A stretch of DNA of 64,000 nt from positions 2,956,501 to 3,020,500 of the forward strand of contig NZ_CP094532.1 of the NCBI RefSeq assembly GCF_022811685.1. The letters are read 5' to 3'. Positions 18,376-26,238 of this stretch are shown piece by piece. A model generated the notes under the pieces. The model had not been told where the DNA came from. It saw only the letters and a list, made by a program, of their open reading frames with translations, and did not search any database. Position numbers and translations under genes: made by a program. This DNA comes from Chryseobacterium suipulveris. GTDB lineage: Bacteria > Bacteroidota > Bacteroidia > Flavobacteriales > Weeksellaceae. Numbering within the stretch: the stretch's first letter is position 1; the number at the start of each line of letters is the position of its first letter.

Positions 18376-19743
18376 ATGCAGAATGAAAACACCGCTTCCC
18401 CTTTGGGGAAAAAGGGGATTAAGATCGTTGTCTTAGGAGGCGGAGAAAGCGGATTCGGAGCAGCTTATCTGGCGAAAAAGAAAGGGATGGAAGTTTTCCT
18501 TTCCGATAAAGGTGTGATTAAAGACGAATACAGATCACTCCTGAACGAAGCTGGAATCGAGTATGAAGAAGGAAACCATGACGAAGCAAAAATCCTCGCT
18601 GCAGACTGGATTGTGAAATCTCCCGGAGTTCCCAAGAAAGCGGAAATCATCACGAAAATCCACCAAAAAGGAATTCGTCTCTCGTCAGAAATCGAGTTTG
18701 CATCAGAATTCACCGACGCGAAAATCGTGGCAATCACAGGAAGCAACGGAAAAACAACAACGACTTCGCTGATCTACCACATCCTGAAAAATGATGACTT
18801 GAAAGTAGGTTTAGCGGGAAACATCGGGAAAAGTTTTGCGAAGCAGGTTGCAGACGAAAATTTCGACTACTATGTTTTGGAGGTGAGTTCGTTTCAGCTC
18901 GACGACATTCAGAATTTCAGACCGCACATTTCGCTGTTGTTAAATTTAAGTCAGGACCACCTGGATCAGTACAACTACAATTATGAGGAATACGCTTTGG
19001 CGAAATTCAGGATTGCAGAAAATCAGGAAAACGACAATTTCTTCATCTATAATAAAGACGACGAAATGAGCATGAAGCTCTTGGAAAAACTGGAAATCAG
19101 AGCGAAGATGATCCCGTTTTCTACAAAGCTAAAACTAAGAGAAGGTGGATTCGTAAATGGAGAAGAAATCGAGGTGAAACTTTCGGATGACTTTATGATG
19201 AAGATCGACGAACTCTCCCTCGTTGGAAATCATAATGTTGCGAACAGTTTGGCCGCATCCATCGCAGGTAAAATATTGAACATCAGCAATGAAAGTATCA
19301 GAAATTCTTTGATGACCTTTCAGGCAGTTGAACATCGATTAGAAAATGTTGCGGAAATCGACGGAGTGAAATTCATCAACGACAGCAAAGCAACCAACGT
19401 CAACGCTTGTTATTACGCACTGGAAAGCATGAAACAGCCGACAGTGTGGATTGTAGGCGGCGTGGACAAAGGAAACGACTATACCGAAATCGAGGATCTG
19501 GTCAAAAGAAAAGTAAAGGCAATTGTTTGCTTAGGCATTGACAACCAGAAGATTATCGATTTCTTTAAAGATAAGAAGGAAACGATCTACAGCACATCAA
19601 GTATGGAGGAAGCGATCAAGGTTTCAAAATCTTTGGCAAAAAGTGGAGACACCGTTCTGCTATCACCGTGTTGTGCAAGTTTCGACCTCTTCAAAAATTA
19701 TGAAGACCGAGGCGAACAGTTCAAAAAAGAAGTTTTAAAATAG
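18376..19743 (+). CDS. murD: UDP-MurNAc-L-Ala D-glutamate ligase MurD
   Basis: MurD adds D-glutamate to UDP-MurNAc-L-Ala. The UDP-binding Rossmann motif VVLGGGESGFGAAYLA starts about 17 residues in, the ATP loop is ITGSNGKTTTTS, and the ligase motifs LNLSQDHLDQY and FINDSKATN follow. I use the ATG at 18376; a TTG at 18358 would add six residues. Residues 6-13 (TASPLGKKG) come from palindromic element C, whereas homologues usually begin directly at KIVVLGGGESG. The extension is therefore recent-looking and probably tolerated as a disordered tail. The gene is followed four bases later by ftsW. Confidence 0.95.
   Translation: MQNENTASPLGKKGIKIVVLGGGESGFGAAYLAKKKGMEVFLSDKGVIKDEYRSLLNEAGIEYEEGNHDEAKILAADWIVKSPGVPKKAEIITKIHQKGIRLSSEIEFASEFTDAKIVAITGSNGKTTTTSLIYHILKNDDLKVGLAGNIGKSFAKQVADENFDYYVLEVSSFQLDDIQNFRPHISLLLNLSQDHLDQYNYNYEEYALAKFRIAENQENDNFFIYNKDDEMSMKLLEKLEIRAKMIPFSTKLKLREGGFVNGEEIEVKLSDDFMMKIDELSLVGNHNVANSLAASIAGKILNISNESIRNSLMTFQAVEHRLENVAEIDGVKFINDSKATNVNACYYALESMKQPTVWIVGGVDKGNDYTEIEDLVKRKVKAIVCLGIDNQKIIDFFKDKKETIYSTSSMEEAIKVSKSLAKSGDTVLLSPCCASFDLFKNYEDRGEQFKKEVLK
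18394..18420 (+). repeat. C/G-run palindromic element, copy C (inside murD 5' end)
   Basis: GCTTCCCCTTTGGGGAAAAA followed by GGGG, in frame within murD and encoding ASPLGKKG. Same orientation as copies B, D and F. Confidence 0.7.
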
Positions 19744-19747
19744 GAAA

Positions 19748-20977
19748 ATGCAGGAAGCAGAAAACAGATTCGAACTTTTAAAAGGCGACAAAGTACTTTG
19801 GACGGTCATTTTGCTGATCTCGTTCTTTTCGGTGTTCCCTGTATATTCTGCGAGTTCCAATCTGGAGTATATCGTGAACAACGGAACCACGACTTCGCAC
19901 CTCATCAAACACATGTTTTTTGTGGTTCTCGGTTTGGCAATCATGCGCGGAGTTGGCGTTTTCAAATATGAACATATCGGCAAACTCAGTGCGATTCTGT
20001 TAGGATTTATGGTGATTCTGCTCGGAATTACCATGTTTACAGGCCAAAAAATCGACGGCGCTTCCGCTTCACGTTGGTTGAAAATTCCCGGAACACCGAT
20101 TTCGTTTCAGCCGTCATCATTCGCATATTTAATGCTGATCATCTATCTGTGTAGATATTTAACCAAAAAAATCAAGAGAGAGCGACTTCCGATTGAGAAT
20201 ATCTTCTACATTTTCGGACCAGTTCTTCTCGTTTTCGGCTTGGTTGCGAAAGACAACGGATCTACCGCATTGATGATTCTGATGGTTTCACTTGCGGTAA
20301 TGCTGATCGGACAGTTGAGTAAAAAATATATTTTCGGTTTCGTGGGAATTTCGGGTATTGCGATTGGGATTTTCTTCTTCCTCGCTCTGAAAACCGACAT
20401 GATCGAAAACAACCGTGTTCATACCTGGATGAGCCGTATAGAAACTTTCACCAATTCAAAGAAAACGACCGATGTTGAAGACGAAAGTTTAAAGGCCAAA
20501 AACTATCAGGTGATGCAGGCAAAAGCAGCGATCGTTCACGGCGGAATTACAGGAATGGGTCCTGGAAAAAGCGCCTTGAAACAGATGCTTCCGCAGTCGG
20601 CTTCCGATTTTATCTTCGCCATCATCGTTGAGGAATATGGGTTTTTCGGCGCACTCTTTCTCATCGCGCTCTACTTGATTATGATTATTAGGATCGTGAT
20701 GATTGCGAGTAAGATGCCCGCATTTTTCGGTAGCTTACTGGTACTGAGTTTAGGGATAATGATTTTCGTGCAACTCGCGGTAAATATTGCGGTCGCGGTC
20801 AATCTAATCCCAGTAACGGGACAACCGCTTCCATTAATCAGTTACGGGGGAACGTCGATGTTAGTAACCTATATCCAACTCGGTCTGATTCTCAACGTGA
20901 GTTCAAGAATCCAGGTATATGATGAAGAAGGAATGGGCAAAAAGCAAAGTATAGAAGAAATTAACGACATCGCCTAA
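19748..20977 (+). CDS. ftsW: Lipid II polymerase/flippase FtsW (SEDS family)
   Basis: FtsW is a SEDS glycosyltransferase that polymerises lipid II at the septum together with FtsI. About ten membrane segments are visible. Family motifs are GASRWLKIPG (near residue 107), KDNGSTALMI (near residue 170) and the C-terminal LPLISYGGTSML (near residue 363). The 409-residue length is typical. It follows murD by four bases. Its 3' neighbourhood (about 20976-21000) carries a reversed palindromic element, copy E. Confidence 0.95.
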   Translation: MQEAENRFELLKGDKVLWTVILLISFFSVFPVYSASSNLEYIVNNGTTTSHLIKHMFFVVLGLAIMRGVGVFKYEHIGKLSAILLGFMVILLGITMFTGQKIDGASASRWLKIPGTPISFQPSSFAYLMLIIYLCRYLTKKIKRERLPIENIFYIFGPVLLVFGLVAKDNGSTALMILMVSLAVMLIGQLSKKYIFGFVGISGIAIGIFFFLALKTDMIENNRVHTWMSRIETFTNSKKTTDVEDESLKAKNYQVMQAKAAIVHGGITGMGPGKSALKQMLPQSASDFIFAIIVEEYGFFGALFLIALYLIMIIRIVMIASKMPAFFGSLLVLSLGIMIFVQLAVNIAVAVNLIPVTGQPLPLISYGGTSMLVTYIQLGLILNVSSRIQVYDEEGMGKKQSIEEINDIA

Positions 20978-21001
20978 TCCCCTAAACCCCCAAAGGGAAC
21001 T
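20976..21001 (-). repeat. C/G-run palindromic element, copy E (after ftsW)
   Basis: AATCCCCTAAACCCCCAAAG, then GGAA, is the reverse orientation of the dcw element family. Together with copy D, 50 bases further on, it forms an inverted pair across the ftsW-murG junction. Confidence 0.6.
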
Positions 21002-21016
21002 TAAAAAAAAGAAAAA

Positions 21017-22177
21017 TTGGAAAACAAAAAGAACATAGAAACAACCACATTTCTCCCCTTTGGGAAAAAAGGGAATTTCCGCGTTCTGATGAGCGGCGGC
21101 GGAACAGGAGGACACATCTTCCCTGCAATCGCCATTGCCGATGAAATCAAGAGCAGATTTCCGAATGCCGAATTTCTGTTCATCGGTGCGAACGGAAAAA
21201 TGGAGATGGAAAAGGTTCCGCAATCGGGATACAAAATTGTGGGACTGAACATCGCTGGTTTCGACCGTGGAAATTTGTTGAGCAACTTCAAACTGCCATT
21301 CAAGATTGTTTCCAGTTTGCTGAAGGCGAGAAAAACGATCAGGGAATTCAAACCTGATTTTGCGGTGGGAACAGGTGGTTTTGCAAGTGGGCCAGCTTTG
21401 TTTACCGCTTCACGATTGGGGGTTCCGATTTTTGTTCAGGAGCAGAATTCGCTTCCAGGAAAAACGAATATTTTCCTTTCCAAAAAGGCGAAAGCAGTTT
21501 TTACCGCATATCCAGCAATGGAGAAGTTTTTCCACGGAACTAAGACTTTGTTTTTAGGAAATCCGATCCGGAAGAATATTATTACGGATTTAATGGAAAG
21601 GAGTGCGGCAAAAGAAAAGCTTGGATTGGATAAAGACAAACTGACCATTCTTTCTGTCGGCGGTTCATTAGGTTCACGAACATTGAACAACGGTTGGAAG
21701 GACAACTTGAACACAATTTTAGAAAAAGATTTCCAGCTGATTTGGCAAACTGGGAAAACCGACTACCAATCGATTTTGGCTGAAACCGAATCGAAGCAGC
21801 ACCGTAACCTGCAGATTGTCGAGTTTATTAAGAATATGGAAATGGCATATTCTGCTGCAGATGTGATTGTTTCGAGAGCGGGAGCAATTGCGATTTCGGA
21901 GCTGGCGGTGGCGCAGAAACCTGTGTTACTGGTTCCGTTTCCGTTTGCTGCGGAAGACCATCAAACCAAAAACGCGCTGACTTTGGTTGAAAAAAATGCA
22001 GCAAGAATGGTGAAAGACACCGAAATGAAAGAAAAGTTTCTGCCGACTTTAATGGAAATCTGCGAGAATGAGCAGTTGCGAAACGAAATGTCAGAAAACT
22101 TGAAATTCTTCGCAAAACCCAATGCAGCAAAGGAAATTGTGGATAATATAATAAAGACATCAGACTTAAAGATTTGA
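21017..22177 (+). CDS. murG: Lipid II synthase MurG (UDP-GlcNAc transferase)
   Basis: MurG adds GlcNAc to lipid I, giving lipid II, on the cytoplasmic face of the membrane. The N-terminal glycine-rich motif SGGGTGGHIFPAIAIA (near residue 27), VGTGGFASGPAL, FVQEQNSLPGKTN and the donor-site segment SRAGAIAISELAVAQKP are all present. The likely start is TTG at 21017; no suitable ATG exists before the essential glycine motif. Residues 9-20 (TTTFLPFGKKGN) are encoded by palindromic element D, where homologues usually have only a few residues. The 386-residue length is otherwise normal. Confidence 0.94.
   Translation: MENKKNIETTTFLPFGKKGNFRVLMSGGGTGGHIFPAIAIADEIKSRFPNAEFLFIGANGKMEMEKVPQSGYKIVGLNIAGFDRGNLLSNFKLPFKIVSSLLKARKTIREFKPDFAVGTGGFASGPALFTASRLGVPIFVQEQNSLPGKTNIFLSKKAKAVFTAYPAMEKFFHGTKTLFLGNPIRKNIITDLMERSAAKEKLGLDKDKLTILSVGGSLGSRTLNNGWKDNLNTILEKDFQLIWQTGKTDYQSILAETESKQHRNLQIVEFIKNMEMAYSAADVIVSRAGAIAISELAVAQKPVLLVPFPFAAEDHQTKNALTLVEKNAARMVKDTEMKEKFLPTLMEICENEQLRNEMSENLKFFAKPNAAKEIVDNIIKTSDLKI
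21050..21080 (+). repeat. C/G-run palindromic element, copy D (inside murG 5' end)
   Basis: TTTCTCCCCTTTGGGAAAAA followed by AGGGAATTTCC, in frame and encoding FLPFGKKGNF. Same orientation as copies B, C and F. Confidence 0.7.
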
Positions 22178-22191
22178 GACAAGAGATGAAA

Positions 22192-22227
22192 GTCTCTAAT
22201 CTCTAATCTATTAGTCTCCAATCTAAT
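22192..22227. repeat. Short-word repeat between murG and murC
   Basis: Three to four copies of a TCTCTAATCTAT-like word fill the 50-bp gap directly before the murC ATG. No coding or promoter signal is seen. Confidence 0.4.
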
Positions 22228-23586
22228 ATGAAAGATTTAAAAACATATCAAACCTTCTACTTCGTCGGAATCGGCGGCATCGGAATGAGTGCTTTGGCGC
22301 GCTATTTCAATGCATCCGGCAAAACCGTGCTCGGTTACGACAAGACCCAAACCAAGCTGACTTCTGCCCTGATTTCGGAGGGAATCGATATTGTTTTTGA
22401 AGATAGTATTAATGACAAAATCCAAAATTTAGACAAAGAAAATACGCTCGTCATTTACACTCCCGCCATCAAGAAACTTGACATTCTGAATTATTTTAAT
22501 GATAATGGTTTCACGGTTTTGAAGCGGGCAAAAGTTCTCGGAATGATCACCGAAAACACCGATTGCATCGCAGTTGCGGGAACCCACGGAAAAACAACGA
22601 CCTCGTCTTTGGTGGCGCATTTATGCAACGAGGCGAATCTTCCGTTCTCCTGCTTCCTCGGTGGAATCGCGGAAAACTTTAAATCGAATTTCCTTTTCAA
22701 CGGCGACCAAGTTTCCGTAGTCGAAGCTGATGAATACGACAGAAGTTTCCTCAACCTCTCTCCAGATTGGGCGATCATTACTTCCACGGATGCGGACCAT
22801 TTGGATATTTACGGCGACAAAGCCACAATCGAACAGGGATTCCGTGATTTTGCCAATCTCGTTCCCGAAAACGAGCATCTCTTTATCAGAAAGGGAATCC
22901 AAATCGGAAGAGGCGCCAAAACTTACGCTGTCAACGAAAAAGCTGATTTCTATTCCGACAATATCCGCGAAGTCGGTGATAAGATTTACTTCGATTTCCA
23001 CGCTCCAAATGCGGAAGCGGATGATTTCGTTTGGGAAATCCCTGGAATCCACAACGTGGAAAATGCAACGGCCGCAATCGCATTGCTGAACAGTTTCGGA
23101 GTGGATTTCGAAACTTTAAAACTGGGAATTGCCAACTTTAAGGGAATTAAAAGAAGATACACCAAACATTCTTTTGAAAACGGAAAAATATACATCGACG
23201 ATTATGCGCATCATCCGACGGAACTCAACGCGGTGATTGGCTCGATCAAGCATTTTTATCCACAAAAAAAATTGCTGGTCGCTTTTCAGCCGCACCTATT
23301 CAGCAGAACTCGGGATTTTGCAGACGGTTTCGCAGAAAGTTTAAACCAAGCCGACGAACTCATCTTGCTCGACATTTATCCAGCACGCGAACTTCAGGAA
23401 AATTTCGAAGGCGTGACTTCGGACTGGCTTTTAGAAAAAGTGAAATTAGACAAAAAGGAAGTTTCAACTTTGGGTGAAAGCTTTAATAAAATAAAAGAAA
23501 AAGATTTCGATGTACTGCTCACAGTCGGTGCCGGAAATATTGACACGCTGTACGATTCAATTGTTGAATGGTTGAGCAAGAAGTAA
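22228..23586 (+). CDS. murC: UDP-MurNAc L-alanine ligase MurC
   Basis: MurC adds L-alanine to UDP-MurNAc, the first stem-peptide step. The Rossmann motif FVGIGGIGMSALA begins near residue 12, the ATP loop VAGTHGKTTTSSL near residue 115, and STDADHLDIYG near residue 189. The third-domain motif IDDYAHHPTE lies near residue 325. The 452-residue length is typical, and the start MKDLKTYQTFYFVG fits homologues. Unlike rsmH, murD and murG, it carries no palindromic element at its N-terminus. Confidence 0.96.
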   Translation: MKDLKTYQTFYFVGIGGIGMSALARYFNASGKTVLGYDKTQTKLTSALISEGIDIVFEDSINDKIQNLDKENTLVIYTPAIKKLDILNYFNDNGFTVLKRAKVLGMITENTDCIAVAGTHGKTTTSSLVAHLCNEANLPFSCFLGGIAENFKSNFLFNGDQVSVVEADEYDRSFLNLSPDWAIITSTDADHLDIYGDKATIEQGFRDFANLVPENEHLFIRKGIQIGRGAKTYAVNEKADFYSDNIREVGDKIYFDFHAPNAEADDFVWEIPGIHNVENATAAIALLNSFGVDFETLKLGIANFKGIKRRYTKHSFENGKIYIDDYAHHPTELNAVIGSIKHFYPQKKLLVAFQPHLFSRTRDFADGFAESLNQADELILLDIYPARELQENFEGVTSDWLLEKVKLDKKEVSTLGESFNKIKEKDFDVLLTVGAGNIDTLYDSIVEWLSKK

Positions 23587-23638
23587 AACGCAAAGACGCT
23601 ACGAAAAAGCTATAATAAAGGGATTTAGGGAGAGGATT

Positions 23639-24730
23639 ATGAAAAACAAATTCAGAATATTAAAAATATTAACTACAGTAATCATTTTCGGATTTCTGCT
23701 GAGTTTTTCATTGAGGAAATTCAACGACAAATCGATGGAAAAAGTTGCGGTGAATATGGTAAAAACCAAGCAGCCAGTTTACTTCATCGATGAAAAGGAT
23801 ATCAGGGAAATTGTAAAAAAATCGAACCCCACCAAAAGAATCGGCGACATCAATATCCCAAATTTAGAGAAGAAGCTCAAACAACTACCCGCAGTTGACA
23901 GCGCAAATGTGTACTTGATGCTCAACGGAAAACTGAACCTTGACATCAAGCAAAGAGTTCCCGTATTCCGCCTCAATAAAGGTGACCGAGACTTTTATGT
24001 CGATGAAAAAGGGGTAGAATTCCCCATCTCGAAAAACTACTCGTTTCCGTGTATGCTGGTTACGGGTGATGTGAAGAAGTCCGAATATGAAAAACTGGCG
24101 GAACTGGTAGAAAAGATCAACCACGATGAATTCAGCAAAAAGTACTTCATCGGGATTTCAAAAGAAAACGGAAATTACCAATTGCTCACCAGCGAAGGAA
24201 ATTACAAGGTGGAAATCGGCGACTTAAACAATATTGATTTTAAAGTAAAGGGCTTTAAGACATTTGTTGAAAAATACCTGGTTTATCAGCAACCCGAGAA
24301 ATACAAAAAGGTTTCAGTGAAATACGACAACCAAATCGTGACCACGCTGAATCCCAACTTTAAAGAAAACGACAGCGTGATCAATGCAGCGAAAAAAGAA
24401 TTGGCAAAATTACCTGCATTAACACAGAAAAAGGAAGAAGCAGAAAGAAAACTCAATGAGCAACCTGTAGCGAAACCCACCGAAAAAAAACCGGAAACCA
24501 AACCAAAAGAAAAACCTAAAGCAGCTGAACCCGAAAAAAAGAAAACGGAAAGCGAACCAAAACCCGCAGCGAAAAAGGAAGCTGCACCAACAAAAAAAGA
24601 AGCTCCAAAAAAGCATGAAACAGCGAAAAAGGAAACTTCGAAAAAAACAGAAACCAAACCAAAAACCCCGGCAAAACCGGCAGAAAAGAAAACGGAGCCA
24701 AAACCAAAAGCAAAAGTAAAAATCGAATAA
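23639..24730 (+). CDS. ftsQ: Cell-division protein FtsQ with long Lys/Pro/Glu-rich tail
   Basis: FtsQ is the bitopic scaffold that recruits FtsL/FtsB to the septum. A membrane segment (ILTTVIIFGFLLSFSL, residues 9-24) precedes a POTRA-like domain (VYFIDEKDIREIVKK and following) and a beta domain to about residue 250. Position after murC and before ftsA supports the assignment, because Bacteroidota FtsQ is weakly conserved. Residues 276-363 are almost only Lys, Pro, Glu, Ala and Thr in near-repeats such as TEKKPETKPKEK and KKETSKKTETKPK. This 88-residue, strongly basic, probably disordered tail would lie in the periplasm, where it could contact peptidoglycan or partner proteins; that role is inference. 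Confidence 0.85.
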   Translation: MKNKFRILKILTTVIIFGFLLSFSLRKFNDKSMEKVAVNMVKTKQPVYFIDEKDIREIVKKSNPTKRIGDINIPNLEKKLKQLPAVDSANVYLMLNGKLNLDIKQRVPVFRLNKGDRDFYVDEKGVEFPISKNYSFPCMLVTGDVKKSEYEKLAELVEKINHDEFSKKYFIGISKENGNYQLLTSEGNYKVEIGDLNNIDFKVKGFKTFVEKYLVYQQPEKYKKVSVKYDNQIVTTLNPNFKENDSVINAAKKELAKLPALTQKKEEAERKLNEQPVAKPTEKKPETKPKEKPKAAEPEKKKTESEPKPAAKKEAAPTKKEAPKKHETAKKETSKKTETKPKTPAKPAEKKTEPKPKAKVKIE

Positions 24731-24801
24731 CAGTTCCGTAGGAACGACCGAAAAGGAGGATTAGAAAATATTCCAATAAAATAATAACACAAACAAGACA
24801 C

Positions 24802-24830
24802 ATTTCTCCCCATTGGGGGAAAGTAGGACA
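24802..24830 (+). repeat. C/G-run palindromic element, copy F (before ftsA)
   Basis: ATTTCTCCCCATTGGGGGAA, then AGTAGGACA, lies in the non-coding ftsQ-ftsA gap, 22 bases before the ftsA ATG. Unlike copies B-D it is not translated. A small palindrome, GTTCCGTAGGAAC, lies in the same gap near 24733. Confidence 0.6.
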
Positions 24831-24852
24831 AAAAAATCAAATCGACATACAA

Positions 24853-26220
24853 ATGGAAAATCACGAGTATTCAGTAGGGCTTGACATCGGAACCACAAAG
24901 ATTGTGGCGATTGTCGGCAGAAGAAACGCCCACGGAAAAATTGAGGTGCTCGGCGTTGGAAAAGCAAAAAGTTTGGGAGTGCACAAAGGAATTGTGAACA
25001 ACATCTCGCAAACAATTCAGTCTATTAAATCCGCCGTAGCAGAAGCTCAGTCAAGTTCAGGCGTGCCAATTCACAAAGTTACGGTGGGAATCGCCGGAAA
25101 ACACATCCGCTCGCTACAGCATTCGGACTACATTATGCGGGAAAATCCCGACCAGTACATTACCGAAGACGACATCGAAAAATTGAAGGAACAGGTAAAG
25201 AAACTGGTAATGCTTCCCGGTGAAGAGATCATCCACGTTCTTCCGCAGGAGTACAAAGTAGATTCCGAAGGCGAAATTCAGGAACCGATCGGAATGCACG
25301 GCAAACGATTGGAAGCAAACTTCCACGTTGTTGTAGGACAAATGGGAAGCATCCGAAACATCGCAAGATGCGTTCGTGAAGCAGGTCTGGAAATGGAGTC
25401 GCTTACTTTGGAACCGCTTGCTTCATCGGAATCTGTTTTGACAAAAGAAGAAAAAGAAGCCGGAGTTGCCATCGTTGACATCGGTGGAGGAACAACGGAT
25501 ATCGCGATCTTTAAAGACAATATCATCCGTCATACCTGCGTAATTCCTTACGGTGGCGGAATCATTACCGACGATATTAAGGAGGGTTGCTCCATCATCG
25601 AGAAACACGCAGAACAACTGAAAGTGAAATTCGGTTCCGCAGTTCCTGAGCTTGAAAAGGACAGCACTTTCGTGACCATTCCCGGACTTCATGGAAGACC
25701 CGATAAAGAGATCTCGCTGAAAACTTTGGCGCAAGTAGTGAACGCTCGTGTGGAAGAAATCCTGGAAATGGTGAATACAGAACTGAAAGCATACGGCGCT
25801 TTTGAGCAAAAGAAAAAACTCATCGCGGGAATCGTATTGACAGGAGGTGGCTCTAACCTTCGTCATCTTCGTCAGTTAGCGAATTACACGACAGGTTTCG
25901 ACAGCAGAATTGGTTTTGCCAACGAATATGTTGCCAACGACAAAAACCAATATTTGAAAGGGCCTGAATACGCAACTGCGATTGGACTTTTAATGGAAAG
26001 CTTAAAGATCCGCGACAAGAAGCATGGAGTGGAACAACCGGAAGAAAAAGTTGAAAATGTAGAAACAGCATCCACTCAAAATCAAACTGCTACCGAACAA
26101 CCAGAATTCCGTACCGAAGAAACACCGGAAATCCCAAGGGAAAAACAGAAAGCAAACCGCTTGACCATCGGCCAGAAAATTATGGAAAGCGTAAAAAAGT
26201 TCTTTGAAGAAGTAGAATAA
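24853..26220 (+). CDS. ftsA: Cell-division protein FtsA
   Basis: FtsA is the actin-like protein that tethers FtsZ to the membrane. The phosphate-1 motif GLDIGTTKIVAIVG is at residues 9-22, the phosphate-2 region IVDIGGGTTDIAIF near residue 206, and the adenosine motif VLTGGGSNLRHL near residue 327. The C-terminus ends in a predicted amphipathic helix (LTIGQKIMESVKKFFEEVE) that fits the family's membrane-targeting sequence. It is joined to the core by an acidic, disordered linker (about residues 392-430). The 455-residue length is usual. ftsZ follows 18 bases later. Confidence 0.96.
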   Translation: MENHEYSVGLDIGTTKIVAIVGRRNAHGKIEVLGVGKAKSLGVHKGIVNNISQTIQSIKSAVAEAQSSSGVPIHKVTVGIAGKHIRSLQHSDYIMRENPDQYITEDDIEKLKEQVKKLVMLPGEEIIHVLPQEYKVDSEGEIQEPIGMHGKRLEANFHVVVGQMGSIRNIARCVREAGLEMESLTLEPLASSESVLTKEEKEAGVAIVDIGGGTTDIAIFKDNIIRHTCVIPYGGGIITDDIKEGCSIIEKHAEQLKVKFGSAVPELEKDSTFVTIPGLHGRPDKEISLKTLAQVVNARVEEILEMVNTELKAYGAFEQKKKLIAGIVLTGGGSNLRHLRQLANYTTGFDSRIGFANEYVANDKNQYLKGPEYATAIGLLMESLKIRDKKHGVEQPEEKVENVETASTQNQTATEQPEFRTEETPEIPREKQKANRLTIGQKIMESVKKFFEEVE

Positions 26221-26238
26221 AATTAAAAAATACATACT

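Noticed and set aside
24286..24864. 192-residue minus-strand ORF rich in Phe, Ser and Gly
   Set aside because: It is the antisense of the Lys/Pro/Glu codons of ftsQ; composition explains it, and it crosses the ftsQ end.
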